Shown: positions 54,138 through 62,843, numbered from the stretch's first letter. The stretch is DNA of 64,000 nucleotides from Pseudoalteromonas rubra (GCF_000967655.1 NZ_JXYA01000038.1:49851-113850), one strand, 5' to 3'. The notes: a model not told the origin generated them from the sequence alone. Numbers and translations: made by a program.

Positions 54138-55328
54138 TTAATATACTTTGCAGATCAGGCCTTTAAGATAAAACCCTTCCGGGTAACAGCCCGCGATAGG
54201 ATGATCAGCCGCCTGATTCAGGCGTTCCATAATTAACAGGTCCTTACCTGCATCCAGCGCCGCATCGGCGACCACTTTTTGGAACAGGTTTTGCTCCATC
54301 AGGCCAGAGCACGAGAAGGTCAAAAGCGTGCCGCCCGGTTTAAGCAACTGCATGGCCAGCATATTGATGTCTTTATAGCCACGGCAGGCGCCGTTGAGCT
54401 GGGCTTTACTCTCGGCAAATTTAGGAGGGTCCATCACAATCGTGTCAAACTGACGGCCTTCCTCACGGTATTGTCTGAGCAGTTTAAATACATCCTGCTT
54501 AACAAACTGGGCACGAGACAGGTCTAGATCATTGTGCTCTACATTACGTTTGGCGGTATCCAGCGCCGGCTGTGAGACATCGACATTAATGACTTCGTCA
54601 CACTCGCCACGAAGCGCATACAGACCAAATGTACCTGTGTAGCAGAAGCAGTTTAGTACCGATTTGCCTTTAGAGAAGCGCTCCAGTGCTGCACGACTGT
54701 CTCTTTGGTCCAGGTAGAAGCCGGTTTTGTGGCCGGACTTGATATCGACTTCGATTTTCAAGCCGTTTTCCATGATCACAACAGGCGCCTCTGGCTCGTC
54801 TCCCCACAATACGCCTGTGGTTTTCTCCAGACCTTCTTTTTTACGCACATCAACGTCAGAGCGCTCGTAAATATTGCACTCGGGGAACAGGCTTCTGAGC
54901 GCTTGTACGATTTCACCTTTGTGACGCTCAGCACCAGCGCTAAGCAGCTGACAGACCAGGTAGTTATCAAACTTATCTATGGTAATGCCCGGCAGACCGT
55001 CCGATTCGGCTGCACAGAGCCTGAAACCGGTTAACTGACCTTCTTCGATAACTTGCTCGCGCGCGGCAAGTGCCCGTGACAGTTTTCTTTCGAAAAATGA
55101 CTGATCGATTTGCTCAGACTGATCAAAGCTCCAGATCCGGGCCCGTATCTGAGAATCAGGGCTATATGCGGCTGTGGCCAGGTATTGACCGTCGTGACTA
55201 TAAATGGTCACGGTATCGCCAAGAGCAGGTTTGCCTTTGACTTTTTTTATTGCTTTAGAAAAGATCCAGGGGTGTTTTCTTTTTAAAGATTTTTCACGGC
55301 CAGGTTGTAAATACAGCGCGCAAGACAT
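54138..55328 (-). CDS. rlmI: 23S rRNA (cytosine-1962-C5)-methyltransferase RlmI
   Basis: The 396-residue product matches RlmI in length (396 in E. coli). A PUA domain lies at the N-terminus (LYLQPGREKSLKRKHPWIFSKAIKK), followed by a central EEHEH-like domain, a Rossmann methyltransferase with NCFCYTGTFGLYAL, and the MDPPKF and TFSCSG motifs of the SAM-dependent m5C enzymes. It methylates C1962 of 23S rRNA. It is a single gene, convergent with the subtilase. Confidence 0.93.
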   Translation of the reverse strand: MSCALYLQPGREKSLKRKHPWIFSKAIKKVKGKPALGDTVTIYSHDGQYLATAAYSPDSQIRARIWSFDQSEQIDQSFFERKLSRALAAREQVIEEGQLTGFRLCAAESDGLPGITIDKFDNYLVCQLLSAGAERHKGEIVQALRSLFPECNIYERSDVDVRKKEGLEKTTGVLWGDEPEAPVVIMENGLKIEVDIKSGHKTGFYLDQRDSRAALERFSKGKSVLNCFCYTGTFGLYALRGECDEVINVDVSQPALDTAKRNVEHNDLDLSRAQFVKQDVFKLLRQYREEGRQFDTIVMDPPKFAESKAQLNGACRGYKDINMLAMQLLKPGGTLLTFSCSGLMEQNLFQKVVADAALDAGKDLLIMERLNQAADHPIAGCYPEGFYLKGLICKVY

Positions 55329-55411
55329 ATAAATTCCTTACAGTAGATAATGGTGATATTTTAGTGAAGCCACTAACAACATACAATCAGAACCATGAGG
55401 TTAAGGGATAA

Positions 55412-56059
55412 ATGACAATAAATATGACGGAATTTGAAACGGCATGCCGAGATTTTATGCTCACCACTGAGTTTGCCGACACCGCCCATGATTTATCGCA
55501 CATCCTGCGTGTGGTTAAAACAGCCAAACAATTGTGTGCCGCGGAAGGCGCTGATCTCGAGGTTGTGCTGCCTGCTGCCTGGTTACACGATTGTGTAGCG
55601 GTGGCGAAGAACCATCCGGACAGACCCATTGCCTCAAAACTGGCTGCGGACAGGGCTGTTGCCTTTTTATCGACATTGGATTATCCCAAAGACAAGTTGC
55701 CTGCCGTGCACCATGCTATTGTGGCACATAGCTTTAGTGCCAATGTGACGCCAGATACGCTGGAGGCCAAGGTAGTCCAGGATGCAGATCGTATGGATGC
55801 ATTAGGCGCAATTGGCGTGAGCCGGTGTATGAAAGTGGGCGGCGCTATTGCCAGACACATGTATCATATCGATGACCCATTTTGCCAAAACCGTGAAGCG
55901 GATGACAAAAAATATACCTTAGATCATTTCTACATCAAGTTGCTGAATATTGCTGAGCAAATGCATACCCAGTCCGCAAAACAAGAAGCCCAGCGGCGCA
56001 CTGAGTTTATGCATGGGTTTTTACACGAACTGGGAAGAGAGATTGGGATCTGCGACTAA
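55412..56059 (+). CDS. HD-domain phosphohydrolase, YedJ-like
   Basis: The 215-residue product is an HD-domain hydrolase: HDLSHILRV near residue 24, AAWLHDC with the HD pair, an AVHHAIVAHSF histidine region and DADRMDALG aspartate. It is close in layout to YedJ. Substrate unknown; nucleotide phosphates are likely. Its 3' end overlaps the pentapeptide-channel gene by four bases, convergently. Confidence 0.85.
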   Translation: MTINMTEFETACRDFMLTTEFADTAHDLSHILRVVKTAKQLCAAEGADLEVVLPAAWLHDCVAVAKNHPDRPIASKLAADRAVAFLSTLDYPKDKLPAVHHAIVAHSFSANVTPDTLEAKVVQDADRMDALGAIGVSRCMKVGGAIARHMYHIDDPFCQNREADDKKYTLDHFYIKLLNIAEQMHTQSAKQEAQRRTEFMHGFLHELGREIGICD

Positions 56060-57036
56060 CGCGTCATACGTTTTACAAAGACAACGACGAACAACGCCAG
56101 CGAAAAACTACCGGTAAATGCCTCAACCGTTGCGACCAGCCGGGTGATGCCGGTTGGTGTTATGTCGCCATAACCAAGCGTTGTAAAGGTGACCACACTG
56201 AAATAAATGCAATTGAGTAAAGTACTTAGGTTATCCGACCAGGAAGCCTGACTGGAAAACTGAATGAGCCCGTCATTGTAATTGATCCCGAACAGGAAAT
56301 AGCAGATAGCACAGGTGATGATCATGCCTAAACTGAAGCGGATCACATTTTCGGGCTTCTCGCCGTAACCACATAACATGTCAACAAAAGAGGATACCAG
56401 GCGGCGCTTGGAAAATTTGGGGTACTGCGCATGACGCATGCGTAGTTCGCTGTAGGTATATTTCCCGGCCATCTCAAACAGACCTTGCTGCTCGGCACCC
56501 TTTCTTAGCAAGCGGTAGATTTCTTCGGATTGTAAAAACAGATCGTTTGCCTCATCCAAGTCTTGTTGTTTAAGGGCTTCATGGGCTTGTTTTTCCTGCA
56601 ACAATTTATCACCGAGGTAGAGGTTGTCGATGCGGGTTTTGTCGAGTTTCATACCCAACAGGTTGGTATTTTCAAGTTTGCAACAGTGCAGGTTGGCGTC
56701 ACGCAAATCCGCCTTCATCAGCGACGCATGCTCGATGGTACTATTGAACAGGTGAGCACCTTGTAAGTTGGCGCGATAAAAGTTGCTGTACGACAGGTCG
56801 TAGCCTTCGTGGTGGTCAAACTTAACCAGATTAAGGCCTTCAAGATTGGCCCGTTTTAATTCTAACCCTTGCAGAAGGCCACCGCGTTTGGCATAGCGCT
56901 CCAGTTTTTGTGTTAACTCCAGACCGCTTTTGTCAAATTTGCTATCATGCCAAAAGCAGTAGCCAGAACCCATGTCTATTTCCTGGCATTGATGGCCATC
57001 GGGTGATTCATATTGGCAAAGTGGTTTGTTGTTCAT
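56056..57036 (-). CDS. Pentapeptide-repeat protein fused to a two-helix potassium-type channel
   Basis: The 326-residue product has three parts. An N-terminal knuckle (CQYESPDGHQCQ to YCFWHD) has a C-x9-C ... C-x2-H pattern that may bind zinc. About residues 55-140 are pentapeptide repeats with A(D/N)Lxx units, e.g. LKRANLEGLNLV, then FYRANLQGAHLFN and LMKADLRDANLHCC. A helical linker (QAHEALKQQDLDEANDLFLQ) follows. The C-terminus has a helix, a pore with selectivity sequence TLGYGD, and a second helix, i.e. the Ion_trans_2 layout. Pentapeptide repeats beside a K+ pore are unusual and may gate or tether the channel. It stands alone between the HD gene and the YgjP-like gene. Confidence 0.82.
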   Translation of the reverse strand: MNNKPLCQYESPDGHQCQEIDMGSGYCFWHDSKFDKSGLELTQKLERYAKRGGLLQGLELKRANLEGLNLVKFDHHEGYDLSYSNFYRANLQGAHLFNSTIEHASLMKADLRDANLHCCKLENTNLLGMKLDKTRIDNLYLGDKLLQEKQAHEALKQQDLDEANDLFLQSEEIYRLLRKGAEQQGLFEMAGKYTYSELRMRHAQYPKFSKRRLVSSFVDMLCGYGEKPENVIRFSLGMIITCAICYFLFGINYNDGLIQFSSQASWSDNLSTLLNCIYFSVVTFTTLGYGDITPTGITRLVATVEAFTGSFSLALFVVVFVKRMTR

Positions 57037-57108
57037 ATTGCGCCAGCTTAATCCTTCTTATTAGTAAGGGTAGCAGTAATTTTTCAGGGTAAATAAAAAA
57101 TTGTATCT

Positions 57109-57786
57109 ATGTCATTCGATTATCAGTTAAGCATCAGTAAGCGCCGGCAGAGCGTTGCGATTAAAGTTACAGCAGATGGCGTTAAAGTCTTCGCGCCTTA
57201 TGGTATCGATAAGCACTGGCTGGATGCCTGGTTAAAAAGCAAGTCACAGTGGGTTGAAAGTAAAAAACAGTCGGTGTCTGCCCAACAACAGCGGATCCAG
57301 GCGCCTTTCGACAGTCAGCAACTTCTGATATTTGGTGAGCAGTACAAGTTTGAGTGCTCGCAAAGTCGTTCCTATATTGACCATGACACACAATGTGTAG
57401 GGTTGAAAACCCGTGCGCAACCAGGTTCAGAGGGCGCGCGTAAAGCGCTGTTTAAATTATTGAATCAGACGTTGCTAAGCTATGTTACGCCGCTACTGGC
57501 AGAGTATTCACAGCGGATGAGTAGCCAATATCAGGAGCTTAAGATCAGAGAATATAAACGCCGCTGGGGGAGTTTGTCATCGAATGGCACGCTGGCGCTA
57601 AATAGCCTGCTGGTTGGGGCGCCAAAGTGGGTGATTGATTATGTGGTTGTGCATGAGCTGGCACATTATCATGTGATGGCACACAATCAGGCCTTTTGGC
57701 AAATTGTTGCCCAGCATTATCCGAATTATCGTGAAGCACAAGCTTATTTGAGACATCAGGGTGTCAGGCTTCAGATAGAGAAATAG
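57109..57786 (+). CDS. ygjP: YgjP-like metal-dependent hydrolase (M48/WLM-like)
   Basis: The 225-residue product has the DUF45/YgjP layout: a beta-rich N-terminal half and a zinc motif HELAH (VVVHELAHYHVMAHNQAFWQIV) with a further histidine nearby. The residue pattern KIREYKRRWGSLSSNGTLALN is the conserved segment before the motif. Function unknown; a peptidase is presumed. It lies upstream of the tRNA-Tyr array, on the opposite strand. Confidence 0.85.
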   Translation: MSFDYQLSISKRRQSVAIKVTADGVKVFAPYGIDKHWLDAWLKSKSQWVESKKQSVSAQQQRIQAPFDSQQLLIFGEQYKFECSQSRSYIDHDTQCVGLKTRAQPGSEGARKALFKLLNQTLLSYVTPLLAEYSQRMSSQYQELKIREYKRRWGSLSSNGTLALNSLLVGAPKWVIDYVVVHELAHYHVMAHNQAFWQIVAQHYPNYREAQAYLRHQGVRLQIEK

Positions 57787-57822
57787 TCGCTTGGGAGATA
57801 ATAAATAAAATAACAAGGAAGG

Positions 57823-57907
57823 TGGTGGAGGGGGCTGGATTCGAACCAGCGAAGGCAGTGCCGTCAGATTTACAGTCTGATCCCTTTGGCCGCTCGGGAA
57901 CCCCTCC
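57823..57907 (-). tRNA. tRNA-Tyr (GTA), copy 3 of the array
   Basis: The minus strand reads GGAGGGG acceptor stem, CTGTAAATC anticodon loop with anticodon GTA, a long class II variable arm, the T-arm GCTGGTTCGAATCCAGC, and CCCCTCC-A-CCA with encoded CCA. Length is 85 bases, as in E. coli tRNA-Tyr. It is the last copy in the direction of transcription. Confidence 0.97.
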
Positions 57908-57930
57908 TAAGAGAAAAACAAATTGTAAAG

Positions 57931-58015
57931 TGGTGGAGGGGGCTGGATTCGAACCAGCGAAGGCAGTGCCGTCAGATTTACAGTCTGATCCCTTTGGCCG
58001 CTCGGGAACCCCTCC
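57931..58015 (-). tRNA. tRNA-Tyr (GTA), copy 2 of the array
   Basis: This is a copy identical to the other two by eye, with the same anticodon GTA and encoded CCA. The spacers (57908-57930 and 58016-58038) are 23 bases and nearly identical, so the array arose by tandem duplication with a 108-base period. Confidence 0.97.
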
Positions 58016-58038
58016 TAAGAGAAATACAAATTGTGAAG

Positions 58039-58123
58039 TGGTGGAGGGGGCTGGATTCGAACCAGCGAAGGCAGTGCCGTCAGATTTACAGTCTGATCCC
58101 TTTGGCCGCTCGGGAACCCCTCC
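58039..58123 (-). tRNA. tRNA-Tyr (GTA), copy 1 of the array
   Basis: First copy in the direction of transcription, with the promoter on its 5' side (plus 58139-58166). Sequence and structure are as in the other copies. Confidence 0.97.
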
Positions 58124-58138
58124 TCAACAACGGCGCTG

Positions 58139-58166
58139 ATAATATCAAAGTTTTTAGTGAAGTAAA
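58139..58166 (-). promoter_or_regulatory. Promoter of the tRNA-Tyr array
   Basis: On the minus strand TTTACT (plus 58161-58166) and TATTAT (plus 58139-58144) are 16 bases apart, just before the first tRNA. A GC-rich CAGCGCC discriminator follows, typical of stringently controlled stable-RNA promoters. Confidence 0.6.
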
Positions 58167-58235
58167 GAAATGTCCTAAAGAAAATTGAAAAAATGCCGAT
58201 AAATTTTCATATTTCCCAAATTGTGGCGATTTTAC

Positions 58236-58757
58236 ATGCAGATAGATGGCATTTTGTGCAAAGAAGCTCAGCTGGGCAGTGCACTTAATCACAGCGTTCA
58301 TGAAGCAAGGCGCGGTGATTTTGCGCTGCTTTTGTCTTTGCTGTCTCAGGATGCGCTGGATTTTAGCGAGTTTGACCTGCCTCATACCTCACCAGAGGAA
58401 CCCGATAAATCCGAAGCTGCGTTAAAAAAGGCATTGCAGCTTGGTCCGCAGAAGCCACTTGCGCCCGAACAGTTCAATATGTTGATAGGTCAGAATAACG
58501 GGTTTTTGGTGAACGATGGTGATTTGGCCAGCCTGCGCCTCAAAGAATGTTTGCAGCCAGAGCCTTATGCGGTGCGTAACGATAAAAAGCACATCCCCCT
58601 GCACATAGTGGATAATCTTGAACCCGCAGTGAGACAAAAACTAGAACAAACCAGAAACCCTCAAATGCTGGTAGACAATAAAGACATAGATGCAGCAGGA
58701 TTTTATGATCAGCTGGCTGGTGGTGAAATGCAATCCATGTTGCAGGTCGCTGTATAA
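58236..58757 (+). CDS. VC2046/SO_2500 family protein
   Basis: ATG 58236 begins MQIDGILCKEAQLGSALNHSVHEARRGDFALLLSLLSQD, the family's usual N-terminus; a start at 58221 would add five residues. The 173-residue product has no membrane segment. The family is restricted to Vibrio, Shewanella and relatives and has no known function. It diverges from the tRNA array. Confidence 0.75.
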   Translation: MQIDGILCKEAQLGSALNHSVHEARRGDFALLLSLLSQDALDFSEFDLPHTSPEEPDKSEAALKKALQLGPQKPLAPEQFNMLIGQNNGFLVNDGDLASLRLKECLQPEPYAVRNDKKHIPLHIVDNLEPAVRQKLEQTRNPQMLVDNKDIDAAGFYDQLAGGEMQSMLQVAV

Positions 58758-58860
58758 CTCAGGTTCGAGATAACCAGGATTTAAGAGGGCACTGTATTCA
58801 ATTTGAGGCGCTTTTTAAGCTTAAACTTAAAGCCCGCTCGATGAGTGACATGTTTTTAAG

Positions 58861-58944
58861 GCTGGCGGAAAAACGGCACCAGCCTGAAAATAAGACTCAG
58901 GCTGACGCGCTTGGGCCAGCTTAATAGCCTTTACTAGTAAAGGC
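58861..58944. repeat. Nested inverted repeats and an 18-base palindrome
   Basis: Outer GCTGGC (58861-58866) pairs with GCCAGC (58915-58920), enclosing CAGCCTGA (58880-58887) and TCAGGCTG (58897-58904). Just after it GCCTTTACTAGTAAAGGC (58927-58944) is a perfect palindrome. The gap separates a plus-strand and a minus-strand gene that converge, so termination is possible, but there is no T-tract. Confidence 0.6.
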
Positions 58945-59014
58945 ATGAGGCAAGGTGCGAGGTGTTAGGTAGCTGAAAAAACGAAAATGCCAGAGCCTGC
59001 ATTTGTCCGCCTGG

Positions 59015-59470
59015 TTAGCCATGGCATTTTTTGAACTTCTTCCCACTTTGGCAGGGACAGGGATCATTCCTGCTGATTTTTTTCTCAGGGCAAGGATAAA
59101 GCTCGCCGTCCAGATAGCGCCACAAACCAGCTTCTTTGATAAATCGGGAGCGTTCATGCATGGTGACGCACACACCACCATCCAGATAAGTCGCTTTAAA
59201 CTCGACAAAATGATAGTCGGGCGACTCACTGCACTCGATAACCTCTAACCCGATAAAGGCGACCTGCTCGGCAAATGCTTTGATACTGGCTTCACTGTTT
59301 TGTGCACGTTTACTCTGTGCATAAGTATCATGTATATACCTTGTGTCTTTGAGGCAATAAGCACTATACCGTGAGCGCATTAGCTGCTCAGCACTTTCAG
59401 GTTGTTTATGACCTTCTATAAAAGGCAGGCAGCACGCGTGTGCTTCAATTTCAGAACCGCAATAACACAT
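59015..59470 (-). CDS. ychJ: YchJ family protein with SEC-C motif
   Basis: The 151-residue product has the YchJ layout: an N-terminal SEC-C-like CYCGS...CCLPFIEG, the central RSRYSAY segment, and a C-terminal zinc-binding SEC-C (NDPCPCQSGKKFKKCHG). YchJ has no established function. It is a single gene near the SulA-like gene. Confidence 0.9.
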   Translation of the reverse strand: MCYCGSEIEAHACCLPFIEGHKQPESAEQLMRSRYSAYCLKDTRYIHDTYAQSKRAQNSEASIKAFAEQVAFIGLEVIECSESPDYHFVEFKATYLDGGVCVTMHERSRFIKEAGLWRYLDGELYPCPEKKISRNDPCPCQSGKKFKKCHG

Positions 59471-59486
59471 AATTTCTCATTTGAAC

Positions 59487-59912
59487 TTAATGCGCAACGA
59501 CAGATGCTTCATGGCCGGAGGTGCGAGTAAAGCAAAACAACTCAGTATCACTGTCTACCAGCTTAAACCGGGCAAGCTGTTGTTCCGATACAATGTCCGT
59601 CCAGGTGATCACCGCTGCAAAGTTGCCTTTGCATAAAGCGCTGTTAATAACATACTCCAAGTTTATCAAATGTCTCTGGCGCAGCACCAGCAACTTACTA
59701 CTGTCTATTGAGCTGGTATCCAGTAATGCCTTGCTGGGAATATTGTCTGGTGCAATGAGCAGTGTCCATCTGTGTAGTGAGTTACACCGGTACAGGATCT
59801 TAAGCAGTTCTAAACTGCTGATTATGTCATCTTCTGCATGCACCAGCTGATAGCGTTTATCGGCCGAGCGAGTTTTGTGAGAAGAAATATTTTGCACTTG
59901 AGTATGTAACAT
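59487..59912 (-). CDS. SulA-like protein, probable cell-division inhibitor
   Basis: The 141-residue product resembles SulA: LELLKILYRCNSLHRWTLLIAPDNIPSKALLDTSSI and LEYVINSALCKGNFAAVITWTDIVSEQQLAR correspond to the conserved SulA core QSRWQLWLTP ... GNYSVVIGW. SulA binds FtsZ during the SOS response. Length is shorter than E. coli SulA (169). Upstream lie three direct ATACAGT repeats and a near-LexA box. The similarity is by eye, so membership in the family is likely but not certain. No clear ribosome site precedes the ATG. Confidence 0.7.
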   Translation of the reverse strand: MLHTQVQNISSHKTRSADKRYQLVHAEDDIISSLELLKILYRCNSLHRWTLLIAPDNIPSKALLDTSSIDSSKLLVLRQRHLINLEYVINSALCKGNFAAVITWTDIVSEQQLARFKLVDSDTELFCFTRTSGHEASVVAH

Positions 59913-59922
59913 GAGCAGACCA

Positions 59923-59938
59923 CTGATTTTCTATACAG
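59923..59938. promoter_or_regulatory. Near-consensus LexA box
   Basis: CTGA-N8-ACAG differs by one base from CTGT-N8-ACAG. It lies 11 bases from the SulA-like start. The adjacent ATACAGT copies at 59933-59939, 59944-59950 and 59956-59962 are spaced 11 and 12 bases, about one helical turn. Confidence 0.4.
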
Positions 59939-60033
59939 TGGTTATACAGTATTTCATACAGTGCTATTTGGCAAGTAAATTGTCGCGTATTTTTTGTGCT
60001 TTTTTTTTAGAGCTTTGATTGTACTTAGTTTTA

Positions 60034-60495
60034 TTATTTGTCAGCGTCCTGATTAAAATGCATCATTTGGTGAATTTGCTCATACAGGGTTGCGGCGTAA
60101 CACTGAGCGTCAATAAAGCGTTTTGCCGTCAGGTGCGCACGCACTTGTTCCAGTGTGCCTGCGGCTGCCTGATTACCCTGACTTTGCGCAAGTGATAGCC
60201 AGGCAATGCCATGAAATACGCTCTTGGGTACGCCCTGGCCTTTAATAAACAGCATGCCAAGGTAAAACTGTGCTTTGTTGTCTCCCGACATAGCAGCCAG
60301 GCGCAACCACTTCGCGGCGAGTGGATATTGTTTATTCTTCAGATAATAAAGGCCTTTTTTATAGGCGGCTTTGCTATCCGTATCTGTTGGCCAGCGGTTT
60401 TCGGAGTCAGGCGTTGCGGTAACAAATTCCAGCACATTGAGAAGCTGTTGTTCCAAGTCATTGCCGTTTGCAACTGCTAATTGGTTCTTTTTCAT
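60034..60495 (-). CDS. Sel1-repeat protein
   Basis: The 153-residue product contains Sel1-like repeats: KAAYKKGLYYLKNKQYPLAAKWLRLAAMSGDNKAQFYLGMLFIKGQGVPKSVFHGIAWLSLAQSQGNQAA. It has no signal peptide. Such proteins scaffold other proteins. Partner unknown. It diverges from the purine-permease gene. Confidence 0.82.
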   Translation of the reverse strand: MKKNQLAVANGNDLEQQLLNVLEFVTATPDSENRWPTDTDSKAAYKKGLYYLKNKQYPLAAKWLRLAAMSGDNKAQFYLGMLFIKGQGVPKSVFHGIAWLSLAQSQGNQAAAGTLEQVRAHLTAKRFIDAQCYAATLYEQIHQMMHFNQDADK

Positions 60496-60613
60496 ACTGA
60501 TTTCACTTAATACGACCTAGATCAGAGTGTAGTTGATTTTTAACTATTTTGTCCGATTACACCAGAGATTTGTGATAAAATCCGGCTTTCGTTTCTATAT
60601 AAAATACAAAGAC

Positions 60614-61903
60614 ATGCTGGAAAAATTATTTTCGCTCCGTGCACAGCAGAGCACAGTCAAAACCGAGTTTATTGCCGGTCTGACGACATTTGTCACTATG
60701 GTTTACATTGTGTTTGTAAACCCGGCCATGTTGGCTGAAGCGGGTATCGATCATGGTGCTGCGTTTGTCGCTACCTGTTTAGCGGCTGCCATAGGTTGTT
60801 TTATCATGGGCCTTTGGGCTAACTATCCACTGGCATTGGCGCCTGGTATGGGACTAAATGCCTTTTTTACCTACGGTGTCGTGCTGGGAATGGGCCATAC
60901 CTGGCAAAGCGCGCTGGGTGCGGTCTTCTTATCGGGTTGCTTGTTTTTATTGCTGAGTATTTTTAAAGTCAGGGAATGGGTGATCCAGGCCATTCCCTTG
61001 GTGCTTAAACAAGCGATTGCTACAGGGATCGGCGCCTTTCTGGCTCTGATAGCGCTTAAAAATGCACAGATCATCGTCGCCAGCCCTGCAACATTTGTTC
61101 AGCTGGGGGATATCACAAGTCCGGGTCCATTACTGGCTATTCTGAGCTTTTTTGTGATTGCGGCATTAATGTATCGTGATATGAAAAGTGGCGTGCTGGT
61201 CAGTATTTTATTAGTTACTGTTCTCGCCTGGGCTCTGGGGTTAGTTGAATACGCAGGCATTGTGTCGGCACCACCAAGTATTGCCCCCACTCTTGCCCAG
61301 CTGGATATTGCAAGTGCGCTAGAAATTTCGATGCTGAGTGTGGTGTTTGCATTCTTATTTGTTGATTTGTTCGATACCAGCGGTACTTTGGTCGCGGTTA
61401 CGCAAAAAGCCGGGATTGCAGACCAACAAGGGCGCATGCCGCGCCTTGGCAGAGCACTGTCTGCGGATAGCTCAGCGACCATTGCGGGCTCTTTCCTTGG
61501 CACATCTACCACAACTTCGTATATCGAATCTGTGTCTGGTGTGTCTGTGGGCGGACGCACAGGCTTAACCGCTGTGGTCGTTGGTGTGTGTTTTTTGTTG
61601 ATGATGTTCTTTGCGCCTTTAGCGCAGATGGTGCCTGCGTACGCCACAGCCGGAGCCATTTTGTATGTAGCAGTACTGATGTTGCAAAACCTCAAGCTGG
61701 TCAACTGGGATGATATGAGTGATGCTATCCCGGTGAGCGTTGTGTTACTAATGACACCGTTAACCTTCTCGATTGCCCACGGGATTGCGCTTGGCTTTAT
61801 TTCTTACACCGCGGTCAAACTGGCCTGTAACAAGCGTGAGGAAATCTCAATCAGCGTTTGGGTGTTGACTGTACTGTTTATTGTAAAGTTTGCGATCAGC
61901 TGA
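60614..61903 (+). CDS. NCS2-type purine permease (AzgA-like)
   Basis: ATG 60614 begins MLEKLFSLRAQQSTVKTEFIAGLTTFVTMVYIVFVNP, the normal N-terminus; the upstream 27 codons look unlike protein. The 429-residue product has about twelve helices and the AzgA signatures LAPGMGLNAFFTYGVVLG, VDLFDTSGTLVAV and SATIAGSFLGTSTTTSYIES. It imports adenine, guanine or hypoxanthine with protons. A neighbouring purine gene is not seen. Confidence 0.92.
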   Translation: MLEKLFSLRAQQSTVKTEFIAGLTTFVTMVYIVFVNPAMLAEAGIDHGAAFVATCLAAAIGCFIMGLWANYPLALAPGMGLNAFFTYGVVLGMGHTWQSALGAVFLSGCLFLLLSIFKVREWVIQAIPLVLKQAIATGIGAFLALIALKNAQIIVASPATFVQLGDITSPGPLLAILSFFVIAALMYRDMKSGVLVSILLVTVLAWALGLVEYAGIVSAPPSIAPTLAQLDIASALEISMLSVVFAFLFVDLFDTSGTLVAVTQKAGIADQQGRMPRLGRALSADSSATIAGSFLGTSTTTSYIESVSGVSVGGRTGLTAVVVGVCFLLMMFFAPLAQMVPAYATAGAILYVAVLMLQNLKLVNWDDMSDAIPVSVVLLMTPLTFSIAHGIALGFISYTAVKLACNKREEISISVWVLTVLFIVKFAIS

Positions 61904-61909
61904 GGCTGA

Positions 61910-62671
61910 TCACCACTTTTTCTTGGGAGCGAAAAGGACGTCGAGATCGTCCTTTTCTTTCTCGGCTTTCTTTTTCACCGCAGAGGCGTTTGACGCTTTC
62001 AGCTCTGTGCTGATCTCGCTTAAATATCCTTCGAGTAGATTTTTCTTCTCATTAACATAGTCATCTGAATAGGTGACACCACAAATAATCGCATAGGCTT
62101 TTTCGAAATACTGCCGTGCAGAACCCACCATGTTGGCGCTTTTCGCAGACAACCCTCGTTTGATTTGACTCTCTACATTGATCATAAGCTGCAACCGCTC
62201 CATTTTGCGGTCTTCCTGCACAAACACTTGTGTATCTACTTTGCCTTTGCTGTGCTCTGAACGCAGCAGGTGGCGTAACTTTTTAATACCCTGAACCAGG
62301 GCAATGAGTTGCTTGTCGTTATCGGGTAATGAAACCTTGTCGGACTCATTGACATTTTGCGGCTCGCTGTTTAAACGCTCCTGAGATTCATGCATGCGAC
62401 TTTTAAGTTCGCGAGAGGTTGGCGAGAGCTCTACCATGGAGACTAGCGCATCATGGACCCGGCGTTGGATGATGCGGATCATTGCACCCGACATAGGAAT
62501 GTTGCTGCTGTTAAGGATCACGTCTTCGGCTTCTTCGATGATCCGCTTTTGCTTTGACAGTTCTTTACGGCGTTCCGCTTCTTGTTTTTCTCTGTGTTGT
62601 TGAATAGCACTAACCCACACAGCAATAACAATGAGTGCTACAATCAACAAAATTATAACGGTAATAAACAT
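61910..62671 (-). CDS. Membrane-anchored coiled-coil protein, hypothetical
   Basis: The 253-residue product has one N-terminal helix (FITVIILLIVALIVIAVWVS) followed by a charged cytoplasmic part, mostly helical, with a coiled-coil-like start (REKQEAERRKELSKQKRIIEEAEDVI). The C-terminus ends in a Lys-rich KKKAEKEKDDLDVLFAPKKKW. I do not recognise a domain. It diverges from cysB, and its 3' end comes within six bases of the convergent NCS2 gene stop. Confidence 0.7.
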   Translation of the reverse strand: MFITVIILLIVALIVIAVWVSAIQQHREKQEAERRKELSKQKRIIEEAEDVILNSSNIPMSGAMIRIIQRRVHDALVSMVELSPTSRELKSRMHESQERLNSEPQNVNESDKVSLPDNDKQLIALVQGIKKLRHLLRSEHSKGKVDTQVFVQEDRKMERLQLMINVESQIKRGLSAKSANMVGSARQYFEKAYAIICGVTYSDDYVNEKKNLLEGYLSEISTELKASNASAVKKKAEKEKDDLDVLFAPKKKW

Positions 62672-62843
62672 ACCCGGATCTCTTCGTAAATCATACAGCT
62701 GATAGTTTTTTTATATTACATCAAATAATTGCGGATTGAACAGTGTTAATAACAAGAGACTTGAAAATCCAGCAAATTCCATCATTTTTTAGTATAGCTT
62801 AATGACCGGAAGCTGGCTCTAATAGACTGGGGAAAGTATTGTC

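Noticed and set aside
57822..58188. Plus-strand frames across the tRNA-Tyr array
   Set aside because: They are antisense to the three tRNAs and repeat the same 35 residues because the tRNA repeats. They are spurious.
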